The notes below the pieces were generated by a model, which saw only the letters and a list, made by a program, of their open reading frames with translations, was not told the origin of the DNA and did no database searches. A program made the translations under genes and the position numbers. Below are positions 44,024 to 53,127 of a stretch of DNA of 64,000 nt, piece after piece. Position 1 is the stretch's first letter. Every line of letters begins with the position of its first letter. Origin of the DNA: Candidatus Sulfotelmatobacter sp. (GTDB lineage Bacteria; Acidobacteriota; Terriglobia; Terriglobales; Acidobacteriaceae); assembly GCA_030041475.1 (NCBI GenBank), contig JASHNU010000004.1, forward strand, positions 62,001 to 126,000, in the 5' to 3' direction.

Positions 44024-45602
44024 TTAGGGTGAAGGCGTAGTTTGGTGTGCCCCGCCGTCCAGCAAATCGCGTAGCATGCCGGCCAGAACACGCAATTCAA
44101 ACGGCTTCGCCAAAGTGATCCTTTGGCTCGATCGCCGGGCCAAAAACTCCGAATCAAAGTTCCCCGACACAAACATGATTCTGATTCCTGGTTGACTGAC
44201 GGAAAGCCTTTCGGCCAACTCCTCACCTCCGAGCTTGGGCATCCTCAAGTCAGCCACCAGAGCGTCTATCCTCGGGCTCGACTTGGCCGTCTGCAAAGCT
44301 TCTTCACCATTGCCAGCACGCAGAACTCGATAGCCGAGACCCCTTAGATATTCGCTCGTTGCCTCCCGAAGAGCGAGGTCATCTTCGACAACAAGAATTG
44401 TTTCAGTTCCTCCTAGGCGTTTTCCTGTGCCCCGGTCGGGCATACCCAAGACAGATTCAGCAGCAGACGGAAAATAAACACTGAGACTCGTCCCGGTTTC
44501 AGGGAGATCATCTACCCAAAGGAATGCACCGTTCTGTCCCAGAGTCCGAGTTATCGCCGGGGGCGAAGATTTTCGCATTCTGTCCGCCTCGTCGCTCGAC
44601 GAACAAGCCCTGTCCGCGTTAGCTTTGTTACCCCCGCTTCCGCGGATGCGAAACTCAAGTACGACATAGTCGCCCGGTGGAACCCGAAGGCCTGGCCCAG
44701 CTAAAGCTTCCTTTAGTGAAGCCTTCCCAACGCCAATGGCAAGCATGCCCCCGGAGGAGAGAATCTCGATCGCAGCTGTAGTCAAGAGTGAAGACGATTT
44801 GCGCCACCAGCGTGCGGTCGGCACGGATGTTGGCAGAAGCTTTCTTGTCTGGGAGGGAGAGTTGTACATTTTCAGGCACCAAACTGCGCAGGACGCCATC
44901 GCAGCTGTGAACGACCGCAGTTAGATCAAGGACAGCCGGGGCGATTACCTGCTGTCGTGCAAAGGCTGAAAGCTGGGCGGTCAATGCCGCCGCCTCCTGA
45001 GTTGCCTTGAGGATACGCTGACCGTGTTTTTGGAACTCGGAACCAGCAGCCGTCTGACGAACAATTAACTCCGTGTGCCCCCCAATCACGTTCAGCAGAT
45101 TTGTAAGGTCATGCGCGATGCCTCCAGCCAATCGGGCGATAGCCTCACCTCTCTCCCGTTGCAGCAACTGGCCATCCAGAAAATGTCGGTCCGTGACGTC
45201 ACGCCAAACGGCTACGTGCTGTCCGGGGAAGACTCCAGCCCTGGCGTGGATTTCAATCAGACGGCGGCCAAAATCGGGCCGCACCAGCCAACGCTGGCCC
45301 CGGTATTCTCCCTCTCGCCTGAACTTGTGCCAGGCTGAGTCAAAGTCCATCCCTGTTTCGATCATCTCGGTAACACTGCGTCCGATGAGCTCGCCTGTCT
45401 CAAGGCCAATTAGCCGGCAAGCGGCCGGGTTTGCATCCATGATTCGCGCCAAGTCGTCCAGCACGAGAACTGCATCGGGTGCGTTCTCAAACAACACTCG
45501 AAAATATCGTTCGTCACGGCAATCTTCCGTTGATCTATCCGCGAGGATGGGTCGAATTTGGTTTTGATCGCCGGGAACCGAGTTTACACTGTGGCTGCTC
45601 AT
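44024..45602 (-). pseudogene. Degenerate PAS hybrid histidine kinase with frameshift and lost ATP-binding motifs
   Basis: The first frame (ATG 45602) has PAS (FENAPDAVLVLDDLARIMDA to AVWRDVTDRHF) and HisKA with its His in ARLAGGIAHDLTNLLNVIGG. After TLVAQIVFTL a one-base shift near 44790 moves to a second frame starting TTAAIEILSSGGMLAIGVGK. The HATPase is badly decayed: the N-box Asn-x-x-Asp of relatives (NARDAMP) is replaced by TTAAIEIL and the G1 box reads FRIRGSG. The receiver at the end is intact (VVEDDLALRE, VADLRMPKLGG, LAKPFEL). Even without the frameshift it would be unlikely to bind ATP. It could be a dead gene or a former pseudokinase with receiver function. Confidence 0.8.
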
Positions 45603-46132
45603 GACGATGCGCCTCAAAACCGCTGCCCGTCCCACCCAACAGGCAAGTAGCGGATACTTGCTGCATGCTCTGTAGCAGCGTAGGGGCCAAACCCTTTCTT
45701 TCGACGGAAAACTAAGTAAGTATTAGTTTTCTTTTCTCTTACGAGTAGGACACAAAGGATCTAGCAGTAATTTGCAGGTGCGTCTCTGCCCAGACCCGTT
45801 CAGTTACTGAACTTGCCGCTCTATCGGCAGACCCAAGATTTCAACCTCCCAAGAGTTCGTGCACCTCAAGATGAAACAAGTTCTGGAAGGGCGCAGATAT
45901 GCGAGTCCTCAATCCAGACAAGAGTCTAGAACGTGGACTGAACTTCCTAGCCTAGATGTAGTTCATTTCCCTCGCTTAGCTGTTAGGGTCAGCGTAATCA
46001 TGGAGTTGCAGGAATCCGTCCGACGCACGCTTTTCGGAATTCGCCATGCATCTTTAGGATCCCGCAACAAACGATTCGACGGGAAAAAGGCGGAGCGGCG
46101 CTAAAGATTTGGCTCAATTAAAAGGATTGAGG
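45603..46132 (+). other. Intergenic region between divergent units
   Basis: About 530 bp holding promoters for the degenerate kinase (minus) and the SBBP protein (plus). It includes an AT-rich T-tract (TTAGTTTTCTTTTCTCTTACG near 45722). A plus-strand 81-codon frame (45859-46104) has basic composition and no good ribosome binding site, so I do not call it. Confidence 0.3.
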
Positions 46133-49100
46133 ATGCGACAAAGACTTCCAGTTCTTACCATTCTTGCGGCTGTTGCGTTGACAGTGCCGTTGCACGCGCA
46201 AGTCGATCATACCACTACAAGAATTCAAGCTCCTGATACGGACTACGGCAAGTTGCCTCTGCGTTTCGAAGAAAACCAGGGTCAGACAGCTGCCGAAGTA
46301 AAGTTCCTTTATCGTGGACCCGCCTATACCGCGTACCTGACCGCTGGGAGCACCGTACTTTCCTTGCGTGCGCCCGTCACGGCAGCTTACTCAGACTCGA
46401 GCGCAGCCCGAACGGCAACGGTCCAACTGACTTTGGTAGGTGCAGCTAAGAATCCAGCGATTCTGGGTGAAGATCCTCAGGCCGGAAAGGTCAACTATTT
46501 TATTGGGAACGATCCCTCGCAATGGCGCACTAACGTGCCGACCTATGCCAGAGTTCGGTATCACAACGTGTATCCAGGCATCGATCTCGTGTACTACGGA
46601 AGCAATCGTCAACTGGAGTACGACTTCGAGGTGAAGCCCGGATCTGACCCGCGCCAGATCCGATTCGAGATTCAGGGCGCGAGGCAGGTCAGCCTCGACT
46701 CTCAGGGCAACTTGGTTCTCGAAGCAGGAACTGGAGAGATTCGCTTGCAATCTCCCATGGTCTATCAGCAGTCTAAAGGACAACAGGTCCCAGTCGAAGG
46801 AACGTATGTCGTAACGGATCCCACACACGTTGCCTTTCAAATCGAGCAGTACGATGCGAACAAACCGTTAGTGATTGATCCAGTGCTCCTCTACTCGACA
46901 TATCTGGGAGGGAGCGGAACCGACCAAGCAGCTGGGATCGCTGTTGACAACACGGGCAACGTCTATATGACGGGAACTACGAATTCGGCCAATTTTCCGT
47001 TGGCCACGCTTGGCACGCTGCCTGGCAACGCGAATCACGTCTTTGTGGCCAAACTCGATTCGACCGGAACGAACCTCATCTATGCCGACTATATCGGCGG
47101 AAACAACGAAGATTACGGTGTCGGTCTCGTTCTTGACGGTGCGAACAACGTATATGTAACTGGCAGTACAGAATCGAACAATTTCCCGGTCGTTAACCCA
47201 TACCAGTCACAGCAACCAGGTCCGTATAGCGGCTTCTTGACCAAAGTATCCGCCGATGGATCCTCGCTTCTGTATTCCACATACCTGGGCGGAAGCACTT
47301 TTGATCAACCCACGGCCATCGCTATCGACAGTCTCGGCCAGGTGCACATCGCGGGGTATACGGAATCGCAGAACTTTCCGACTGCCAATCCCTACCAGGA
47401 AACGGCGCTCCCCAACCAGAGCGGCGGCTATGGAATCTACGGCTTCCTGACCACGTTCAGCGTGAATGGGGCGTCGCTGGTTTATTCGACCTATTTTGAG
47501 GGAAATACGACGCTAGGCCAAGCCTGCGGAAGTAGCACATGCTACGCGGCACCGTACAATACGATTAACGCCGTCACGGTGGACGCTAACGGCAGCACAT
47601 ATGTGGCTGGTGTTACGAATACCAACAACTTTCCAACCACCGGCGGCGCCTACTTGACGAGCAATCCTACCCAGCTAGGTGCTACCGTTGGCTTCGTCAG
47701 TAAATTCAGCAACGCCGGGGGCCCCGACTACTCGACGTACTTCTACGGCACCAGCGGCGCTCCGGTTCAAATGAGTGGGATCGCGGTCGATAGTTCCGGG
47801 TATGCCTACGTAACCGGCGCCGCGGAAAGCGACGGCACTTTTCCGATCACGACTACCAGCATATGTGACCCCGGTACGTATGGGTTCGGGTGCAGCTTTG
47901 CCTTTGTGACCAAGTTCGATGCTTCAGGCGCCACTTTGCTGTATTCCACATTCCTCGGTCCCGACAACTATGCCAGTCCGCAGGCGATCGCGCTCGACTC
48001 ATCCGATGACGCTTACGTTGTTGCCTCTACGTTAAGCTCTTTGTTTCAGACGAATGATGGGATCGAAGCATACACGAATCAGGTCGATTTATTACTGGTC
48101 GAAATCGATCCGGCGGCGACCACACAGGTATTCTCCAGCTACTTCGGGGGCAGTGAGAACGATGATCCAGCAGGTATGGTTCTGGATTCAAGCGGCAACA
48201 TCTACGTCGCGGGATCCACAAACTCCACTGACCTTCCCGTCACCCAGAATGCGTTTCAGGGAGCACTTCCGGGAAACAGCAATACTTTCGTCGCCAAGAT
48301 CGGGGCTGGTTCGAATCCAACCGTCTCCCTCTCGCCAGCTAGCTTGCAGTTCTCTTCGCAACAGGTAGGTTCCTCCAGCGCGTCGCAAGAGGTGCAGGTC
48401 CGCAACATGAGCAGCTTGGCACTCACGGTCACATCCATCTCAGCCAGCGGCAACTTTTCTCAGACCAATAACTGCGGAACTTCTGTTCAGCCGGCCGGCA
48501 GTTGCGCGCTTTCTGTAACCTTTACCCCCACTTCCCCCGGATCGCTAAGTGGGACCATCCTCATTAGCGATTCAGGGTTACAATCCCCGCAAACAGTCAG
48601 TTTGACCGGCACAGGCGTTGGCGCAGTGGCCGCGCTAGCTCCCTCAAGCCTGACCTTCCCGAACACTTGGGTTGGGGTCTCAAGTGCCCCTCAGACGATA
48701 ACACTGGCGAACCAGGGCAACGCCACCCTCTCCATCGCGAGCATCCAGAGCGCCGGTGACTTCGCCCAAACCAACAACTGCCCTGCGACATTGGGCGCAA
48801 CTTCCAGCTGCATGATTTCCGTCACCTTTACACCTACGGCGGCAGGGGCTCGTACGGGCTCGATTCTGATCACCGACAACGCATCCGGATCACCGCAAGA
48901 GGTAAGCCTAAGCGGCACCGGTTTGACGACCACCGTAGCCCTGAATCCAACCAGTTTGACCTTCCCCAATACTAAGGTTGGAGTTTTGAGCGCACCACTC
49001 GCGGTGACGCTGACGAACACCGGAAGCGCCAGCGTAAATATCGCCAGCGTTCAGGCTACAGGAGATTTTGCGCAGACCAACAACTGCGGTAGCGTTCTGG

Positions 49101-49759
49101 CGATCGGCGCCCGATGCGCGGTGTCGGTTACGTTTACGCCGACCACGAGTGGCAGCAGGTCGGGAACGCTCGCGATCACCGACACCGCCTCGGGCAGTCC
49201 CCAAGTAGTGAACCTATCGGGCACCGGGTCTGACTTCAGTCTTACGACTTCGCAAAGCACGGCAACAGTGAATCCCGGCTCCACAGCAACTTACTCCGTG
49301 ACGGTCTCGCCTCTGGGCGGATCGTTCAGCGGCACGGTTCAACTGGCTTGCAGCGGCGCTGCGGCCCAGACGACTTGCTCCGTGGCACCCTCTTCTGCGA
49401 CTCCTGGCTCGAACGCGACCTCCGCTACCGTCACGATCACGACCACAGGATCCTCGGCACAGGCAGCGCCATTAATCCGCGTGAATCAACGGCCTGCATG
49501 CGCGCTGTGGCTGCAGCTTCAAGGGCTGGGGATTTGTGGAATGCTGGTCACAGGCTCAAAGCGTCGAAAGATGAACCGTATTGTGCTCATTGCTCTCGTA
49601 TTGTTGGCGTGCGGAATTTTGTTTATATCGGCGTGTGCCGGCGGCACTGGAGTCGGGCAGCAGGAAACCGGAACGGCCCCTGGGACCTATACCGTCAACG
49701 TGACCGGGACTTCTGGGAACCTACAACATACGCTGCAGTTAACTCTAATAGTGCAATAA
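46133..49759 (+). CDS. Giant secreted SBBP-repeat / choice-of-anchor D protein
   Basis: 1208 residues. The ATG at 46133 has AAAAGGA 6 bp upstream; a signal peptide follows (LTILAAVALTVPLHAQ). An N-terminal domain (LPLRFEENQGQTAAEVKFLY to NYFIGNDPSQWRTNVPTYAR, YPGIDLVYYGSNRQLEYDFE) is of the DUF7948 type. SBBP beta-propeller repeats follow (YSTYLGGSGTDQAAGIAVDN, GNVYMTGTTNSANFPLAT). Three choice-of-anchor D/ASH Ig-like domains come next (LTFPNTWVGVSSAPQTITLA, ATLGATSSCMISVTFTPTAA), then another Ig-like segment. Near the C-terminus two hydrophobic stretches and a basic turn (LVTGSKRRKMNRIVLIALVL to FISACAGG) sit before a final beta strand set. It is probably a cell-surface adhesin or binding protein. 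Paralogue at 53128. Confidence 0.88.
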   Translation: MRQRLPVLTILAAVALTVPLHAQVDHTTTRIQAPDTDYGKLPLRFEENQGQTAAEVKFLYRGPAYTAYLTAGSTVLSLRAPVTAAYSDSSAARTATVQLTLVGAAKNPAILGEDPQAGKVNYFIGNDPSQWRTNVPTYARVRYHNVYPGIDLVYYGSNRQLEYDFEVKPGSDPRQIRFEIQGARQVSLDSQGNLVLEAGTGEIRLQSPMVYQQSKGQQVPVEGTYVVTDPTHVAFQIEQYDANKPLVIDPVLLYSTYLGGSGTDQAAGIAVDNTGNVYMTGTTNSANFPLATLGTLPGNANHVFVAKLDSTGTNLIYADYIGGNNEDYGVGLVLDGANNVYVTGSTESNNFPVVNPYQSQQPGPYSGFLTKVSADGSSLLYSTYLGGSTFDQPTAIAIDSLGQVHIAGYTESQNFPTANPYQETALPNQSGGYGIYGFLTTFSVNGASLVYSTYFEGNTTLGQACGSSTCYAAPYNTINAVTVDANGSTYVAGVTNTNNFPTTGGAYLTSNPTQLGATVGFVSKFSNAGGPDYSTYFYGTSGAPVQMSGIAVDSSGYAYVTGAAESDGTFPITTTSICDPGTYGFGCSFAFVTKFDASGATLLYSTFLGPDNYASPQAIALDSSDDAYVVASTLSSLFQTNDGIEAYTNQVDLLLVEIDPAATTQVFSSYFGGSENDDPAGMVLDSSGNIYVAGSTNSTDLPVTQNAFQGALPGNSNTFVAKIGAGSNPTVSLSPASLQFSSQQVGSSSASQEVQVRNMSSLALTVTSISASGNFSQTNNCGTSVQPAGSCALSVTFTPTSPGSLSGTILISDSGLQSPQTVSLTGTGVGAVAALAPSSLTFPNTWVGVSSAPQTITLANQGNATLSIASIQSAGDFAQTNNCPATLGATSSCMISVTFTPTAAGARTGSILITDNASGSPQEVSLSGTGLTTTVALNPTSLTFPNTKVGVLSAPLAVTLTNTGSASVNIASVQATGDFAQTNNCGSVLAIGARCAVSVTFTPTTSGSRSGTLAITDTASGSPQVVNLSGTGSDFSLTTSQSTATVNPGSTATYSVTVSPLGGSFSGTVQLACSGAAAQTTCSVAPSSATPGSNATSATVTITTTGSSAQAAPLIRVNQRPACALWLQLQGLGICGMLVTGSKRRKMNRIVLIALVLLACGILFISACAGGTGVGQQETGTAPGTYTVNVTGTSGNLQHTLQLTLIVQ

Positions 49760-49791
49760 AGAGGCGGGACAAGGGGACGCGGACCAGCCTG

Positions 49792-50286
49792 TTAGTTGCA
49801 GTTGACCATGTTTTGGGTTACACCCTGCAGGCTCACGACGGAATTGGCTACCAGGGGCAGGCTCCAGAACTTACTGTGATGCTTGTGCAGGTAGTAAGCG
49901 GCCAGAATCGATCCGGCACTCTTGGCCGAGGCAACCGCATAAGCACGTGCGACCGTTGGGTGAGTGCCGTATAGATACGCGGACTCAACTTCCATGTTGC
50001 AAACGCCCTTTTTGCCCGCAAGCCAGTTTTCACGGGCAAACAACGTGGTGTAGGAGTCGGAAAATGTGCTGCCGGTCGAAATCACGGCAAGGGCGAGAAA
50101 CTTGGAATCCCCGCTCTTTGTTTGCACGGTTTTCTGCATCGGCGTCGAAATCGGTTTCGGCGAAGAGGCTTCAATGAATTCGGCCGACATGATCACCTCG
50201 CTCGGAGCATCCGGCGGGGGTTCTTTCGCTGCCGAGATTCCTGATAACGTGAGCATTACCATGACCGCCATTAAGACTGATTTCAT
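49792..50286 (-). CDS. Small exported protein, unknown function
   Basis: 164 residues. The ATG at 50286 has GGAGAAGG 4-6 bp upstream and begins a signal peptide (MKSVLMAVMVMLTLSGISAA). The rest includes FLALAVISTGSTFSDSYTTL, a single Cys in KGVCNMEVES, and two hydrophobic helices (ARAYAVASAKSAGSILAAYY; WSLPLVANSVVSLQGVTQ). It could be an inner-membrane protein with two to three helices. It is convergent with the SBBP gene, 32 bp apart. I do not recognise the family. Confidence 0.6.
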   Translation of the reverse strand: MKSVLMAVMVMLTLSGISAAKEPPPDAPSEVIMSAEFIEASSPKPISTPMQKTVQTKSGDSKFLALAVISTGSTFSDSYTTLFARENWLAGKKGVCNMEVESAYLYGTHPTVARAYAVASAKSAGSILAAYYLHKHHSKFWSLPLVANSVVSLQGVTQNMVNCN

Positions 50287-50539
50287 AAGTCCTTCTCCAT
50301 TTGCCGGGACAGGCTGCGCAGCGCCAGTAGGTGGTGTTTGGCTTGCCAGTGGTTGGCTGCGATGTGTCATGAGTCGACATTACGGCAGTACATGTCCTGC
50401 TGACAATTGCGAGAATGTAATGGAAGGTAGTAACGGGGGGTAACCACCTCCGGGTAATGTTGCATTTGTAGGAGTTACAACGGCAGACGCAGGGGCGGCC
50501 TGACAGAGGTGACGAAAGGACTACATCAGAACGACAAGA

Positions 50540-52552
50540 ATGGAATGGCGATCAAATAAGCTTGAACCAGATCAGGCCAAAGTAGATTCAACATTCGACT
50601 GGGTCCGCATCCGCCGCGTAGAAGGCCGCGAGTGGTGGCTCTGGGGATATGCCGTCACCGTCACATTGGTGTTGACTCTCGGCATAGTTGCCCTGACCTT
50701 CCCCGGCCTTCATCTACCCACCGACGAGTTGCACGCCCTCAGCCTCAAGGAATGGGTGCGCGGCCTGGCTGCGTTAGTCTTGTTATTTGATATCTATACC
50801 GTCTACCAGCATCTGCAGCTGCAGAGGATTCGTCGGCGTCTGGCCGAACGCGAGCAACTCTTCCACCTGATTACCGAGAATGCGGCTGACATGATCGCCG
50901 TCGTTGACCGGCACGGGAATCGTGTCTACAACAGTCCCGCCTACGAAAGGGTTCTCGGATATTGCACAGACGAACTGGCCAGTACGTCGTCAATTGAGCA
51001 AATTCATCCCGACGATCGCGCGCGCGTGCTGGAAGCCGCCCAGAAGGCGCATCTTACTGGCCGCGGAGAGCGGCTTGAATACCGCGTCCGCCATAAGAAT
51101 GGGGGCTGGCGCGTTCTAGAGTCTACGGCCAGCGCGATCCGCGGCGAAAATGCCGAGACCCAGGGGTTGGTCATCGTGAACCGCGACGTCACTGAACGCA
51201 AACGGGCTGAAGCTCTGCTTGAACATCGGGCCTTCTACGACGACCTGACCAACCTTCCCAACCGTGCCCTGTTTCTGGATCGGTTGCAGCGGGCGACAGC
51301 CGTTTCGCTTCGCCACAGCGGCTTCAGGTTCGCGGTCTTATTCATTGATCTTGACGAGTTCAAGGTCTTCAACGACAGCCTGGGTCACAGCGCCGGAGAT
51401 GATCTTCTGATCCAGATTGCCACGCGCCTGACAGCTTGTCTCCGCAATAGCGACACGATTTCGCGCCCAGGAGGGGACGAATTCGCGGTGCTGGCCGACG
51501 ACCTCCATGATCCGAGCGATGCGATTCGTTTGTCAGACCGGATTCAGCAGCGCTTGGCTGTCCCCTTCAATATTGGTAATCAGGAGATTGTGATCAGCGC
51601 CAGCATCGGTGTCGTTTTCAGCGGCTGCACCATGGCAGACGCCAGCGATGTGCTGCGCGATGCCGAGATTGCCATGTATCGCGCCAAGCGAGCCGGGAAA
51701 GCCCGTTGCGAAGTCTTTGACAGCGCGATGCAGGTTGAGGCCGTAAAACGGCTACAGCTGGAGACCGACCTGCGCAAGGGCTTGGAGCTCGATGAGTTCC
51801 GCGTCTATTACCAGCCTTTGGTATCGTTGCAAAGCGGCGAGATTGTCGGCTTCGAGGCGCTCAGCCGCTGGCACCGCCCGTACGGCATGGTCATGCCCGG
51901 CAAATTCATCAAGGTAGCGGACGAGATCGGACTGACTTTGGCTATAAATCGCCAGCTACTACGCGAGGCCTGCGAGCAAGCGTGCCGCTGGCAGGCGGTA
52001 ATTTCTGGTAACTTCCCGTTCAGCATCAGCGCCAACATCACCGCCCGGCAGTTCGCCCAGTCCGACCTGGCCATTCAGACCGGCGAAATCCTGCAGCAAA
52101 CAGGCATTGATCCGGGTCACGTTCATCTCGAGATTACCGAAAACATCGCCATGGCCGATGCGCAACGCTCTGCGCTCGTGCTATCTGAGTTGAGAGCACT
52201 CGGAGTTCGATTGAGCATCGACGATTTCGGCACGGGTTATTCCTCCTTGAGCCGACTAAGGGAGTTCCCCGTCGACATTTTGAAGATCGACCGGGCCTTC
52301 ATCGCCGCCATGGATCAAGACGATGACAGTCGCGAAATCGTGAAGGTCATCATTACGCTGGCGCATAGCCTCGGTCTGCAGGTTATCGCCGAGGGCGTCG
52401 AACGCCGGGAGCAACTGGAGATACTCAAATGTCTGAAATGCGAACTCGGCCAAGGCTACTTGTTCTCCGAGCCTGCCGATGCCGCCTCGACAGAAGAGCT
52501 CCTGACCACCCAACTGCCCAGATCAGCAAAGCGCGCGCAAGCAGGCCTGTGA
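50540..52552 (+). CDS. Membrane PAS-GGDEF-EAL protein (bifunctional c-di-GMP enzyme)
   Basis: 670 residues. Two helices (about 37-57 and 74-90) and a PAS domain closely match the hybrid kinase at 39696 (ENAADMIAVVD, VYNSPAYERVLGYCTDELAS, VIVNRDVTERKRAE). GGDEF domain: FIDLDEFKVFNDSLGHSAGD, active site GGDEF, and an inhibitory RxxD (RNSD) exactly five residues before it. EAL domain: FEALSRWHRP, ITENIAMAD, DDFGTGYSSLSRLREFPVDI, AEGVER. Key residues for both synthesis and hydrolysis of c-di-GMP appear present. It senses a signal through the membrane/PAS part and adjusts c-di-GMP, probably acting on the pilin and PilZ proteins nearby. Confidence 0.92.
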   Translation: MEWRSNKLEPDQAKVDSTFDWVRIRRVEGREWWLWGYAVTVTLVLTLGIVALTFPGLHLPTDELHALSLKEWVRGLAALVLLFDIYTVYQHLQLQRIRRRLAEREQLFHLITENAADMIAVVDRHGNRVYNSPAYERVLGYCTDELASTSSIEQIHPDDRARVLEAAQKAHLTGRGERLEYRVRHKNGGWRVLESTASAIRGENAETQGLVIVNRDVTERKRAEALLEHRAFYDDLTNLPNRALFLDRLQRATAVSLRHSGFRFAVLFIDLDEFKVFNDSLGHSAGDDLLIQIATRLTACLRNSDTISRPGGDEFAVLADDLHDPSDAIRLSDRIQQRLAVPFNIGNQEIVISASIGVVFSGCTMADASDVLRDAEIAMYRAKRAGKARCEVFDSAMQVEAVKRLQLETDLRKGLELDEFRVYYQPLVSLQSGEIVGFEALSRWHRPYGMVMPGKFIKVADEIGLTLAINRQLLREACEQACRWQAVISGNFPFSISANITARQFAQSDLAIQTGEILQQTGIDPGHVHLEITENIAMADAQRSALVLSELRALGVRLSIDDFGTGYSSLSRLREFPVDILKIDRAFIAAMDQDDDSREIVKVIITLAHSLGLQVIAEGVERREQLEILKCLKCELGQGYLFSEPADAASTEELLTTQLPRSAKRAQAGL

Positions 52553-52586
52553 GCGTTGGCAGTCGAGAGCACATCACAATCTGAGT

Positions 52587-52868
52587 TTATGATGCGCTCG
52601 CTTTACCCGCTTGCGGCCTACTATTAACCGTATGCCGCAACCGGAGGAGTTCGCACTGAAATTTGATCAGTCTGCCAATGCCTTGCACCGCCTGAATTTG
52701 CTTCAGCAATAGCGAATCTTGAAGCGTCATTTTCATCATAAGATCACGGTAGCCCACGATAACTGAGAGCTTGTTCACCAGGGCCCCTCTTGTCCTAATC
52801 CTAATCTTGCGGCGGTGGTGCGCAGCAGGATGTGAGCCGCCACAGCTCCGCCCGAAATCGCAAAACAC
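52587..52868 (-). CDS. Short protein or kinase-derived remnant (doubtful)
   Basis: 93 codons from the ATG at 52868, but only the stretch LVNKLSVIVGYRDLMMKMTL and LLKQIQAVQGIGRLIKFQCE reads like protein. It resembles the His-helix region of sensor kinases (N-x-L-x-V-I-x-G-x-x-x-L) without the phosphoacceptor His. It may be a small helical protein, or a remnant of a histidine kinase. Not decidable from sequence. Confidence 0.3.
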   Translation of the reverse strand: MFCDFGRSCGGSHPAAHHRRKIRIRTRGALVNKLSVIVGYRDLMMKMTLQDSLLLKQIQAVQGIGRLIKFQCELLRLRHTVNSRPQAGKASAS

Positions 52869-53127
52869 GCGCTGAATCGCGGCTCTGCCACCAATCCAGT
52901 TTTAAGACAAGATTCTTGGAATAAGGACATCCCCTTAATAGGCCCAGATCCCGGCGAGCGTGCGGACTGCTAACTCCCGTCGCTGCTTGATCTTGCAGAC
53001 CTGGTCCACGCTGCATTTCGGCATGTGCATTGCAATCTAAATCGGAGGCCGTGATCTTCGCATTCGTATGGGCCGCGCAGGCTGGGTTTGCGAGGGGCGG
53101 AATTTCATTCTCGAACGAGGATTCGCC
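52869..53127 (+). other. Leader region of the second SBBP gene
   Basis: About 260 bp, moderately AT-rich, without a credible gene. A GAGG lies 8 bp before the chosen start at 53128. No clear promoter boxes were found. Confidence 0.3.

Noticed and set aside
45859-46104. 81-codon plus-strand ORF before the first SBBP gene
   Set aside because: No ribosome binding site, basic low-information composition, and no motif.
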